Shown here: positions 1-10,318 of the stretch, in pieces
Layout: the number at the start of each line of letters is the position of its first letter
Position numbering within the stretch: the first letter of the stretch is position 1
NCBI GenBank assembly: GCA_020638555.1
Contig: JACKII010000003.1
Span: 372,001-436,000 of the forward strand
Length of the DNA stretch: 64,000 bases
From: Alphaproteobacteria bacterium
GTDB taxonomy: Bacteria > Pseudomonadota > Alphaproteobacteria > Bin95
Direction of reading: 5' to 3'
Translations under genes and position numbers: made by a program
The notes under the pieces: generated by a model
Databases searched by the model: none
The model's input: the letters and a program-made list of their open reading frames with translations, nothing else
What the model was told of the DNA's origin: nothing

Positions 1-357
1 GCGAATGGCATAGGTGTAGGCGGCCCAGGTGTACCAGGCGCACAATCCCGCACCGATCAGCAGCACCAGCACATAGAGCAGATTGCGCAGCCACTGCGGG
101 AAATGGCGGGTCAGCAGCGTGACGCGGATATGGCCGCGCCGGCGCTGGGTGTAGGCGAGCCCGAGAAAGATGATGAGGACCAGCGCGCCCTCGGTGATTT
201 CGAGCGTGCCGGTGACCGGTTGGTTGAACAGTTTGCGCATCAGGACATTGGCATCGATCAGCCACATGATCGCAAAGACCGCCGCTCCGGCAACCATGCC
301 GAGGGCCAGCACAAGGCGGCCATAGACCTGATAGAAGCGCTCGAAAGACTGGGCCAT
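1..357 (-). CDS. dctQ: TRAP transporter small permease subunit DctQ (partial, 3' end outside window)
   Basis: The reading frame starts at an ATG on the minus strand at 357 and runs off the left edge after 119 codons. The visible protein has hydrophobic segments around residues 14-34, 47-65 and 85-110, and the RRRGHIRV motif that follows the second helix in DctQ proteins. In the family this four-helix subunit pairs with the large permease DctM and works with the periplasmic binding protein to import carboxylates using an ion gradient. The binding protein gene lies directly upstream (499-1542), so the order dctP-dctQ fits a TRAP operon; dctM would lie beyond the left edge. The substrate cannot be told from the sequence. 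Confidence 0.85.
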   Translation of the reverse strand, partial: MAQSFERFYQVYGRLVLALGMVAGAAVFAIMWLIDANVLMRKLFNQPVTGTLEITEGALVLIIFLGLAYTQRRRGHIRVTLLTRHFPQWLRNLLYVLVLLIGAGLCAWYTWAAYTYAIR

Positions 358-498
358 GGGGGCCTCGTGATGGCGCGGGAGGAAAGGTGTTCGTCATCCG
401 CGAACGGAGCCAAGCAACCCGCCGCAGCGCATTGGCCGACAGTCCCGGGTTGCTTCGGCTTCGCCTCGCGGGTGACGAGGGCGAGAGGCCGGGAGCCT

Positions 499-1542
499 CT
501 AGTTCTCGAAAGCGAAGAACTTCACCATCTCGGCCGCGGGGAGGCCCATCGCGGTCGCGCGGTCGACGAACTGCTTGCGGACCGCCTGAACGCCCTCGCT
601 TTGCACGGCCTTGGCGACCGGCTCTGTCGGGAACGGCAGTTCCTGGATGCCCTTCTCCTTCCACTCGGCCTTGATCGTGTCGGTCATTTGCCAGAGCACG
701 TCGACAAAATGGTCCATGTAGTCGCGGCCCAGTTGGAACAGGATCTTGCGGGTATCCTCGTCCAGATTGTTGTAGGTATCCAGGTTGACGCTGATGAAGT
801 GACCCCAGTTCGCGCCAAGCGGGAAATTGATAAAGTACTTGGCGACTTCATCGAAGCGATAGCCGCGGGCCAGCGTCACGCCGATCGGCGTGCAATCGAG
901 GATGCCGCGTTGCAGCGCTTCATAGGTTTCCGGCGTCGCCATGGAAATCGGCGTTGCGCCCAGGGCTTCGAACAGCCTTGGCAGCGCGTGGCCATAGGTG
1001 CGCACACGCAGCCCCTTCAGATCTTCAGCCGACGCAATCGGCTTGGTGCAAATCAGGCCGTAATTTTCGAGCGGCCGCCAGCCGATGTTCTTGAGGTTGT
1101 ATTTTGCCATTTCGGCGTCGAATTGCGGGTACTGGTCGTACCACTCCATCATTTTTTTGCCGAGTTCGCGCTCGTTCTTCGGCTGGGGCATGTGGAAGCT
1201 GACGATATTGTTCAGAAAGAACTGGTCCTGGAAGTAAGGCGCCACCACGTCGCCCAAATCGCCGACACCATTCTCCAGCGCCTCGGGAATGGCCCGGATG
1301 CCGGCGACGCTGCCGCCCCAGAAGATCTCGATCTTGTGCTTGCCGCCGGTGCGTTTCTCGAACTCGTCGGCAAACCACTGCAAGGTTGCGGCATGGGCCT
1401 CACCCGCCGATTTCGATTTCCAGGTGAGAAATTTCAGCGTGTCGGCCGACGCACTGCCGAGCGCGGCGACATTGGCAAAGGCCAGGCCGGCAAGCCCGAG
1501 CATGGCGGCTCGGACGAACGGTCCGATCTTGGGGGCGGTCAT
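499..1542 (-). CDS. dctP: TRAP transporter substrate-binding protein DctP
   Basis: This 347-residue protein has an N-terminal signal peptide of about 33 residues (basic start, hydrophobic core, ending near ALGSASA), as expected for a periplasmic binding protein. The mature part has the DctP pattern: LKFLTWKSKS at the start, AGIRAIPEALENGVGDLG in the first lobe, and the LKGLRVRTYG motif whose arginine contacts the carboxylate of the ligand in this family. It delivers substrate to the membrane subunits encoded downstream (dctQ at 1-357). About 140 bp separate the two genes. The ligand is unknown; TRAP systems of this type carry C4-dicarboxylates, keto acids or aromatic acids. The ATG at 1542 precedes the signal peptide directly and is a convincing start. 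Confidence 0.9.
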   Translation of the reverse strand: MTAPKIGPFVRAAMLGLAGLAFANVAALGSASADTLKFLTWKSKSAGEAHAATLQWFADEFEKRTGGKHKIEIFWGGSVAGIRAIPEALENGVGDLGDVVAPYFQDQFFLNNIVSFHMPQPKNERELGKKMMEWYDQYPQFDAEMAKYNLKNIGWRPLENYGLICTKPIASAEDLKGLRVRTYGHALPRLFEALGATPISMATPETYEALQRGILDCTPIGVTLARGYRFDEVAKYFINFPLGANWGHFISVNLDTYNNLDEDTRKILFQLGRDYMDHFVDVLWQMTDTIKAEWKEKGIQELPFPTEPVAKAVQSEGVQAVRKQFVDRATAMGLPAAEMVKFFAFEN

Positions 1543-1892
1543 CTCTAGCGTTTCCTTCCGTTCCGACGACTCTCTTGACGAGAACCTTTATTCGGGGCCG
1601 AGAATCCACCGGGCCGGCCTGTTGGCGTGCCTGCCCGGACCGGATCGCGACCCTTGATGACGAAGTCTGGCGCGCTTCCCGGATCGGGGCAAGCGCTTCC
1701 TTCGAGGCCGAATCCGGTGCGAAATATTCGACGAAGGTGCCAGACGGAGATTGTGTTTCGGCGGTCTTCGGTGTTTCATGCCGGCATTATTTGTCCGCTC
1801 TCGGCCCATGACCCGCCCGCAGCGGCGCCGGTCGCGTGCGGCCGGGAGCCTCCCGGACATGTCCCCGACAACGGTAAGGCAGGACCATTGGT
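1543..1892. other. Divergent intergenic region, no gene seen
   Basis: This 350-bp spacer lies between the divergently transcribed dctP and the Baeyer-Villiger-type flavoprotein gene and should hold both promoters. I see no convincing reading frame, no strong terminator and no clear operator. Short open frames here lack ribosome binding sites. Confidence 0.5.
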
Positions 1893-3686
<1,794 letters not shown>

Positions 3687-3699
3687 TCGCCCGACAGGT

Positions 3700-3730
3700 C
3701 CGCACGCGCCCCGGCTGCGTGCGGGCCTTT
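3700..3730 (+). terminator. Possible intrinsic terminator after the monooxygenase gene
   Basis: CCGCACGC (3700-3707) pairs perfectly with GCGTGCGG (3717-3724), followed by GCCTTTC. The stem is strong but the T-run is short, so it may only attenuate transcription into the next gene. Confidence 0.45.
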
Positions 3731-3755
3731 CATTGTCTGCAACAAGGAAACGCTC

Positions 3756-4073
3756 ATGCTGGCCAAGTGGATCAAGGTCCGGGTGAAACCGGAATTGCGG
3801 GACGAGTTCCTGAAAGCCATTGAAGTGGACGCCCTCGGCTCCGAGCGCGACGAGCCCGGCTGCGCCCGCTTCAACGTCCTCCAGGACGAGGCCGACGCGA
3901 ACGTCTACTACTTCTACGAGGTCTATCGGGACGAGGCTGCCGTCCTCGCCCACCGCGCGGCACCGCACTATGCGGTGTGGAAGGCGGCGGCGCACACCCT
4001 GGACGGTCCGGTGGAGCGGGTCGAGACCCGCACGGTGTTTCCGGCCGATCCCGCCTACTGGCTGCCGGAATAG
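3756..4073 (+). CDS. Small ABM-domain (antibiotic biosynthesis monooxygenase-like) protein
   Basis: This 105-residue protein has the ferredoxin-like ABM fold pattern: a first strand with WIKVRVKPE, a helix with conserved EPGC (ERDEPGCARFNVLQDE), and then the YYFYEVYRDEAAVLAH segment in which Y-E-x-Y/W and a helix with H are typical. Members range from cofactor-independent quinol monooxygenases (YgiN type) to simple dimeric stress proteins. It lies 69 bp downstream of the Baeyer-Villiger-type gene on the same strand, with AAGGAA just before the ATG, so the two may be co-expressed, although a possible terminator lies between them. The substrate cannot be assigned. Confidence 0.8.
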   Translation: MLAKWIKVRVKPELRDEFLKAIEVDALGSERDEPGCARFNVLQDEADANVYYFYEVYRDEAAVLAHRAAPHYAVWKAAAHTLDGPVERVETRTVFPADPAYWLPE

Positions 4074-4110
4074 CGCCCCCTCCCCCCGCAGCGAGCGCAA
4101 ACCGCACGGA

Positions 4111-5826
4111 TCAGTGGCCCGCCAGAATGGCGTCGGCGATTTTCTCCGCCGTCATGATGGTCGGGAAGTTGGTGTTGGCGCAGGGCACGACCGGAAAGAC
4201 CGAGGCATCGACCACCCGCAGGCCCTGCATGCCATGCACCCGCCCGGCCGGGTCGGTCACCGCCATGGAGTCGCTGGCCGCGCCCATGCGGCAGGTGCAG
4301 GACGCGTGCCAGACACCGACCGCCGCGCTGCGGATGAAGGCTTCGGCCTCGTCCTCGTCGTTGCAGACGCCGTCGAGGGTATAGCCCTCCATGATCAGGT
4401 TCTCGATCAGATAGCGGCGCAACAAGCCGGGACCGTCCAGCAGCTTGGCCATGACGCCGGTCAGCAGACGGTTCTTGGTGTTGATCTCGCCGACCTGTCG
4501 CACCTTGTCGGAATAGCTGGCCGGGAACGGATCGCTCATCATGCCACGCATGGCCGGGTCCTGGTAAAGCGGCGTCAGCCGGCGAATGCCATCGGCCAGC
4601 CGCTCCAGATCGCGCCGGTCCGACAGCAGGTTGAACTCCACCTCCGGTTCGTCCGCCGGGTTGCGGCTGCGCAACCGCACCTCCCCCGTCTCCGAATAGG
4701 TTTTGTTCACGAACAGAATGAAACTCGCGATCTGCTCGCCGACCGCGTGCCACGAGGTCTTGGAGGCGCCGACGACGAACATGTCGCCGGCCGGCGCGCC
4801 GCCGATGCCGGAGGTGTAGCGCATGCCGACGAACAGGTGCCGGCGGGTTTCCTTGTTGGTGACGCGGGCCTTGGGTTTCAGGAACGAGGCCAGCGCGATG
4901 GACGGATGATCCATCAGCCGCTGCCCGACGCCGTAGAGCGCATGGCGCACGGGAATGCCGAGGTCGGTCAGATGCCCGGCCGGGCCAATGCCGGCGCGCA
5001 TCAGGTGGGCCGGCGAGTGAATGGCCCCCGACGACAGGATGACCTCGCGGGCCCGGAATTCCTGCGGCTTGCCGTTGACCGTGGCCTTGACCCCGACACA
5101 GCGGCGGTCCTCGTCGAACAGCAGCTCGGTCACCTGGGTCTGGGTCGAGATGGTGAGATTGGCGCGCCGGCGCACATCGGCGTTCAGATAGCCGATGGCG
5201 GCCGAAACCCGCTGCTCCTCGGCGTTCGAGATCGTGATGGGGAAATAGCCGTCCTCGAACAAGCCGTTCTGGTCCGGCAGGTATTTGTAGCCCGCCCGCC
5301 CGAACGCTTCGGCCAGTGCCTTGGCGTGGCCCGGCCATTGCGCCGCCGGCACGCGCCTGACCGGGATCATGCCCTCCTGGCCATGCCATTCGTCGTCGAT
5401 ATCGAGGTCGCGCTCGACCTTCTTGAAATAGGGCAGCACGTCGTCCCAGCGCCAGCCGGTGGCGCCGCGCTCGTGCCATTCGTCGAAATCCGTCGGCGCG
5501 CCGCGATTGGCCATCTGGCCGTTGATCGACGAGCCACCGCCCAGGACGCGGGCCTGCTCGTACTTGCGCAGCTTGGGCGGCGGGGCGTTCGGGTCGCGGT
5601 TATGGCCGACCACCTCGGTGCTGACCTTGAGCTGGGTCCAGTGGAAGCGCGGGTTCAGATAGGCGGTGCCGGGATAGGAATCCAAAATTTCCGGCGGCAC
5701 GTGACCGGGCGGCGTGTCCTCGCCCGCCTCACACACCAGCACCCTGTTGGCGCTGCGCGCGGACAGCCGATTGGCGAGCACGGAGCCGGCCGAGCCCCCA
5801 CCCACGATGATATAGTCGAAATCCAT
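4111..5826 (-). CDS. GMC-family FAD oxidoreductase (choline dehydrogenase-like)
   Basis: This 571-residue flavoprotein starts with the FAD-binding motif IIVGGGSAGSVLANRLS (residues 5-21) followed by an acidic residue in VLVCEAGE. It has the GMC signature GGGSSINGQMANRG near residue 92. The C-terminal active-site region contains VWHASCTCRMG, with the catalytic His, and ANTNFPTIMTAEK, with the catalytic Asn position. Family members oxidise alcohols such as choline, glycols or polyethylene glycol with FAD as hydride acceptor. It is convergent with the ABM-domain gene and has no betaine genes nearby, so a choline role is not supported. Length and motif order are normal for the family. Confidence 0.9.
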   Translation of the reverse strand: MDFDYIIVGGGSAGSVLANRLSARSANRVLVCEAGEDTPPGHVPPEILDSYPGTAYLNPRFHWTQLKVSTEVVGHNRDPNAPPPKLRKYEQARVLGGGSSINGQMANRGAPTDFDEWHERGATGWRWDDVLPYFKKVERDLDIDDEWHGQEGMIPVRRVPAAQWPGHAKALAEAFGRAGYKYLPDQNGLFEDGYFPITISNAEEQRVSAAIGYLNADVRRRANLTISTQTQVTELLFDEDRRCVGVKATVNGKPQEFRAREVILSSGAIHSPAHLMRAGIGPAGHLTDLGIPVRHALYGVGQRLMDHPSIALASFLKPKARVTNKETRRHLFVGMRYTSGIGGAPAGDMFVVGASKTSWHAVGEQIASFILFVNKTYSETGEVRLRSRNPADEPEVEFNLLSDRRDLERLADGIRRLTPLYQDPAMRGMMSDPFPASYSDKVRQVGEINTKNRLLTGVMAKLLDGPGLLRRYLIENLIMEGYTLDGVCNDEDEAEAFIRSAAVGVWHASCTCRMGAASDSMAVTDPAGRVHGMQGLRVVDASVFPVVPCANTNFPTIMTAEKIADAILAGH

Positions 5827-5916
5827 GAATCCCTCTTGCCGGAACCGTGTGCGGTTGTCCGATCATGCCGCCTAGATTTGCAGGGGGAAAGAGGGATAGG
5901 GCCGTTTGCGCGCGGG

Positions 5917-6117
5917 TCAGGGACCCGATGGCCATTGGAACGGCACGGAATTGCCGTACATTGTCTGCGAAGCCTGGTCCGGGGCGACCTCCCGGCCCGC
6001 GCAGGTTCGGCATAGGGTCAACCAGCCGTCATAGGTGGTCAGATTTTCTGTGGATGCACAATCCTCGCAGACTTCATCTTCGTCTGCGCGTTCGAGCAAA
6101 CCGATGGGAAGCGTCAT
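5917..6117 (-). CDS. Small zinc-ribbon-like protein (66 residues)
   Basis: The frame encodes a 66-residue acidic protein with two CxxC pairs: VCEDC at about residues 17-20 and LCRTCAG near residue 35, a spacing typical of a single zinc knuckle or ribbon. The start is backed by a strong Shine-Dalgarno (GGAGG, 7 bases before the ATG). The C-terminal 25 residues are polar and look disordered. It is divergently placed from the subtilase gene and 90 bp upstream of the GMC gene on the same strand. Such small zinc ribbons often serve as protein- or nucleic-acid-binding modules, but I do not recognise a named family. The case for a real gene rests on the motif and the ribosome binding site together. 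Confidence 0.6.
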   Translation of the reverse strand: MTLPIGLLERADEDEVCEDCASTENLTTYDGWLTLCRTCAGREVAPDQASQTMYGNSVPFQWPSGP

Positions 6118-6886
6118 TCATTCACCTCCAGCGCCGGTCTCAGCTTTTCGCCGTTCGCGCAATGCTTATGTGTTTCAATGTGGTACAATGCTCTATCCAT
6201 TTTTTATACAATGCACCCGGTCCCGAGACCAACAGCAGTCAATGTAGCACGCCTGCCGCGAATTTTCGACGGCATTGTCACCAAACCCCGATTTATTCCC
6301 GGCTGCATTGATCTCCATCACACTCTCTTGGCTCGTGCCTGCATCCTTGGCCCGCGCCTGCATCGCCGTCAAGGCGGTGGCCGGGGACCTCCGACACAGG
6401 GAACCGAGGTGCCTCGCCGTTCGATCGCTGCGATGCGGTCCACGATAGCTGGACCTTTACCGACGATTTCTCCGGCAATACCCCATACCGAAATAGTGCG
6501 ACAAATCCCCTCGCCAACAGCGCCGAAACCGACGCTGGAATGTTTGCCTAGGCCATAGCGGATGACGCCCGCGTGCAGGCGGAGCATGGGAATGTCGTCA
6601 GCGAATTTGTCACCAACAAATACCCTGATTCCCCCGGTCGATATCGAAATCCGCGGCTGTTCCGTCCGGACCATTGCCGCACTTAATGATCCTTCATCAA
6701 TTTGTGGCAATTCGGGTAACCATGGTCGGACGGTCCACGAGCCCTCCCCCACCGCGCACGCGCCACGACCGGGAACGGGCCCCAGTATCTATCTGGACTC
6801 TCAACGGATACCCCGTTAGTCATCCCGCAAACATCGAATGAACATCGGGTTAGGGGCAAGGTTTCCATCGCTGGAACGAGGGACAC
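6118..6886. other. Long intergenic region with AT-rich promoter DNA and a doubtful minus-strand reading frame
   Basis: This 769-bp spacer separates the zinc-ribbon gene from the subtilase gene. At 6180-6225 it is AT-rich, with the octamer TACAATGC occurring twice, plausible promoter DNA for the zinc-ribbon gene. A minus-strand frame at 6369-6752 (127 codons) has only weak third-position GC bias and no recognisable domain; it may be a decayed gene or chance. The subtilase gene has GAGGGA as ribosome binding site just before 6887. I see no repeats or RNA gene here. Confidence 0.4.
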
Positions 6887-9800
6887 ATGAGCAACGGAAG
6901 CAGTCAGCAGCCGCCGGGAATTTTCTATGACGCCGCAAGTTTTGCGTCTGCTCCGACAGATCCGCTGTATACGGGCGGACAGCAATGGCATCTGAACAAT
7001 CCCAATTATCCTGCCAGCGATATGAACGTCACGGCGGTTTGGGACGATTATCGCGGGGCGGGCGTCACCGTCGCCGTCATCGACGACGGCATTGAATACC
7101 TGCATGCCGATCTGGCGGCGAACAGCGCCCCTTCGATGGGGGGCAATTTCGTGTCGGCGAACATCGACGCCCCCGCCGACGGCGCGGCCTATCTGGCCAG
7201 CGACAACCACGGCACCATGGTCGCCGGCGTGATCGCCGCGGATGACAACAACCTCTATGGCGCCGGTGTCGCCCCGGACGCAACGCTGGCCAGCCTTCGC
7301 ATCGGCTATGGCACGTCGGGCGGCCTGGACCAGATCCTGGGCGCGTTCCTGGCAGCGAAAAATTTCGATATTGCCAACAACAGTTGGTCGTTTGGCGGCT
7401 ATTTCTATGACAATTTCATCAACACGAACTCGTTCGGATTCTACACCAATCCCTTTGTCCCCATTCAAGACGCCCTGATCGAGGCCGTGGACCAGGGGCG
7501 TGGCGGGCTTGGCACGGTTTTCACATTTGCCGCCGGCAACGACCGGTCATCCGGCCAGGATGTGAATTATCACGCATTTCAGAGTTCGCCCTATACGATC
7601 ACGGTCGGAGGCCACACCAAGTTCGACTCCGACTATCCGGCCTCGACACCCGGGGCCGCGGTCCTGGTGTCCGGTCCGGCTCAATCGGTGCGCACCACCG
7701 ACCGCATGGGCAGTGCGGGCGCAACCTACGGCGATACCGCGGCCGCCACTGGCACGTCGTTCGCGGCGCCGGCCGTGGCGGGTGTGGTGGCCCTGATGCT
7801 GGATGCCAACCCCGATCTCGGTTATCGCGATGTCCAGGAAATTCTCAGTCTCAGCAGCAAAATGGTCGATCCGACCAGCACGGCTTGGGCGGTGAACGGA
7901 TCCGACAACTGGAATGGCGGCGGGCGGCATGTCAGCCATGAACTTGGGTATGGCGCGGTCGATGCGTTCAATGCCGTGCGACTGGCCGAGACCTGGGATC
8001 AGCAGGCCACCTACGCCAACATGGTTACGCTGACCGAGTCGCTGGATTTCGGAGCCCGTGTCGACATCACCAATGCGCTCACGTCGACGATTTCCGTCGG
8101 CGCCGTGGCGTTCGACCTCGACCAGGTGCTGATCACGGTCGACATGGCGCATGAGTATGTCGGCGACCTGGTGGTGACCCTGGAAGCGCCGAGCGGCACG
8201 GTTTCGACCCTTATGAACCGGCCGGGTTTCGGGTCTGGCACGGTAACGACGGCGCTGACGCAGTTTCAGTTCTCCAGCGTGCAGTATTGGGACGAGGCCA
8301 TCGCCGGCGACTGGACGCTGACGGTCCGGGATCTGGGCAGCGGCGGCAGCGGCAATATGAGCGGCTGGTCGCTGGACTTCCTGGGCGACCTCGATACCGG
8401 CAACGACACATATTATTATTCCAGCGAATGGGCGACCTATGGTGCAGAGGCCGCGCGTCAAGTGGTGCAGGACGCGGGCGGCACCGATACGCTGAACTTC
8501 GCCATGATCGCGACGCCCGTAGCGATCGATCTGGCGCCGGGCAGTGTCAACACGCTGCTGGGGCGCACCCTGACCATCGATGCGCAAACGCTGATCGAGA
8601 ATGCGGTGACCGGCGATGGCGACGATACCCTCATCGGCAACGCGGCCGACAACGACTTGCGCGGCATGCGCGGCAACGATCTGCTGGAAGGCAAGGCCGG
8701 CAACGACACGATCGACGGTGGCGCCGGCGTGGATACGGCCCGGTTCTCGCTGCCGCGGTCCGACTACCAGATCACCGCTGAGGCGGACGGGAGTTACACC
8801 GTGGCGGCAACCGCGGGAACCGATGGCACGGACCATTTGCTGGGGATCGAATTCCTGGCATTTGCCGACGGTATCTATGCCATTGGCGATCTGACGGGGG
8901 GTGCCATCACCGACCCGACGCCGACCGTGCCCATTCCCACCGTCATCGGCACGGATGCCGGCCAGGAAACCATCGAAGGCACGGCCGGCGACGACGTGCT
9001 GGCCACCGGCGGCGGCTATTGGGACCGGCTGGCCGGCGGGTCTGGCGACGACTCCTATATCGTCGAGGTCAACCAGACCACCGTGGCCGAGGCGGTCGGC
9101 GGCGGCACCGACACCGTCTACAGTCGTGCCGACTATCTGGCGGTCGCCAGCGAGGTCGAGAATTTCGTCCTGCTGGATGGCGCCGGCGGCCTGACGGCCA
9201 ACCGCTACGACAATCACATGACCGGCAATGACGGCGACAACCGGCTGAACGGCAATGCGGGTGACGATACCATTCTGGGGATGGGCGGCGACGACACCCT
9301 GATCGGCGGCCGCGGCGACGACAGCATCGACGGCGGCGACGGCGTGGATACGGCGGAGTTTTCCGGCAATGCGGCGGACTACTCCGTGGTTGAACTTGCC
9401 GATGGCAGCCTTTCCGTGGTGGACAATGTTGGCGGCGACGGCAGCGATACGCTGTTGCGGGTAGAGTTTCTCCAATTCGCCGACAGCCTCATAGCCGCGC
9501 CCGACGCGATCCCGGATCCAGGGGGGAATACGACCACCACGGGCACCGGGACCCCGCCCCCCACCACTCCCGACCCGACGCCGACCGTGCCGGAGCCCAC
9601 CGTCATCGGCACGGAAGTCGGCCAGGAAACCATCGAAGGCACGGCCGGCGACGACGTGCTGGCCACCGGCGGCGGCTATTGGGACCGGCTGGCGGGCGGG
9701 GCTGGCGACGACGCCTATATCGTCGAGGTCAACCAGACCACCGTGGCCGAGGCGGTCGGCGGCGGCACCGACACCGTCTACAGTCGTGCCGACTATCTGG

Positions 9801-10255
9801 CGGTCGCCAGCGAGGTCGAGAATTTCGTCCTGCTGGATGGCGCCGGCGGCCTGACGGCCAACCGCTACGACAATCACATGACCGGCAATGACGGCGACAA
9901 CCGGCTGAACGGCAATGCGGGTGACGATACCATCCTGGGGATGGGCGGCGACGACACCCTGATCGGCGGCCGCGGCGACGACAGCATCGACGGCGGCGAC
10001 GGCGTGGATACGGCGGAGTTTTCCGGCAATGCGGCGGACTATGATATTGCCTATCTGAGCGACGGCGTGACGGTTCGGGTCACCGACACCACGGGTAATG
10101 ACGGGATCGACCTTCTGACCGGGATCGAGATCTTACGGTTCGCGGACGGCGATGTTGCGGTCAGTTTCCCGGCCGGGGCGGGCGCGGCGGATGGATTGGT
10201 CACGGACGCCAGCCTCGATATTTTTGCCTTCCACAGCGATCCCATCTTCGGCTGA
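6887..10255 (+). CDS. Secreted subtilisin-like serine protease with P-domain and RTX calcium-binding repeats
   Basis: This 1122-residue protein has an S8 subtilase domain (about residues 30-370) with the full triad: Asp66 in VAVIDDG, His108 in DNHGTMVAG and Ser291 in GTSFAAP; the oxyanion Asn is at about 218 (AAGN). A kexin-type P-domain follows (about 385-500, ending GWSLDFLG). The rest carries RTX nonapeptide blocks (GNDLLEGKAGNDTIDGG and relatives) alternating with beta-rich modules. There is no Sec signal peptide, as expected for type I secretion guided by a C-terminal signal. RTX repeats bind calcium and fold after export. No type I secretion genes are nearby. The C-terminal half holds a near-perfect 220-residue internal duplication. 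The protease is probably extracellular and digests protein or processes surface proteins. Confidence 0.92.
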   Translation: MSNGSSQQPPGIFYDAASFASAPTDPLYTGGQQWHLNNPNYPASDMNVTAVWDDYRGAGVTVAVIDDGIEYLHADLAANSAPSMGGNFVSANIDAPADGAAYLASDNHGTMVAGVIAADDNNLYGAGVAPDATLASLRIGYGTSGGLDQILGAFLAAKNFDIANNSWSFGGYFYDNFINTNSFGFYTNPFVPIQDALIEAVDQGRGGLGTVFTFAAGNDRSSGQDVNYHAFQSSPYTITVGGHTKFDSDYPASTPGAAVLVSGPAQSVRTTDRMGSAGATYGDTAAATGTSFAAPAVAGVVALMLDANPDLGYRDVQEILSLSSKMVDPTSTAWAVNGSDNWNGGGRHVSHELGYGAVDAFNAVRLAETWDQQATYANMVTLTESLDFGARVDITNALTSTISVGAVAFDLDQVLITVDMAHEYVGDLVVTLEAPSGTVSTLMNRPGFGSGTVTTALTQFQFSSVQYWDEAIAGDWTLTVRDLGSGGSGNMSGWSLDFLGDLDTGNDTYYYSSEWATYGAEAARQVVQDAGGTDTLNFAMIATPVAIDLAPGSVNTLLGRTLTIDAQTLIENAVTGDGDDTLIGNAADNDLRGMRGNDLLEGKAGNDTIDGGAGVDTARFSLPRSDYQITAEADGSYTVAATAGTDGTDHLLGIEFLAFADGIYAIGDLTGGAITDPTPTVPIPTVIGTDAGQETIEGTAGDDVLATGGGYWDRLAGGSGDDSYIVEVNQTTVAEAVGGGTDTVYSRADYLAVASEVENFVLLDGAGGLTANRYDNHMTGNDGDNRLNGNAGDDTILGMGGDDTLIGGRGDDSIDGGDGVDTAEFSGNAADYSVVELADGSLSVVDNVGGDGSDTLLRVEFLQFADSLIAAPDAIPDPGGNTTTTGTGTPPPTTPDPTPTVPEPTVIGTEVGQETIEGTAGDDVLATGGGYWDRLAGGAGDDAYIVEVNQTTVAEAVGGGTDTVYSRADYLAVASEVENFVLLDGAGGLTANRYDNHMTGNDGDNRLNGNAGDDTILGMGGDDTLIGGRGDDSIDGGDGVDTAEFSGNAADYDIAYLSDGVTVRVTDTTGNDGIDLLTGIEILRFADGDVAVSFPAGAGAADGLVTDASLDIFAFHSDPIFG
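8911..10042 (+). repeat. Internal tandem duplication in the subtilase gene (two copies of about 472 bp, period 660 bp)
   Basis: Bases 8911-9382 recur at 9571-10042 with only a handful of differences, exactly 660 bp (220 codons) apart. Each copy encodes a T-V-I-G-T segment, a module beginning TIEGTAGDDVLATGG, and an RTX block. The near identity at silent sites implies a recent duplication or gene conversion. Confidence 0.95.
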
Positions 10256-10318
10256 CCGTCCTTCGCCCCCTTCGGCCTTCGCACCCCTTTCGGCCTTCGC
10301 CCCCTCCGGGCGGAGGCC

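Noticed and set aside
6369..6752. A 127-codon minus-strand frame upstream of the subtilase gene as a gene
   Set aside because: Third-position GC bias is weak, no ribosome binding site or domain is visible; kept only as a note in the intergenic entry.
7547..9877. A 776-codon minus-strand frame opposite the RTX subtilase
   Set aside because: It mirrors the RTX repeats and P-domain; its own repetitive sequence is only the complement of the real gene.
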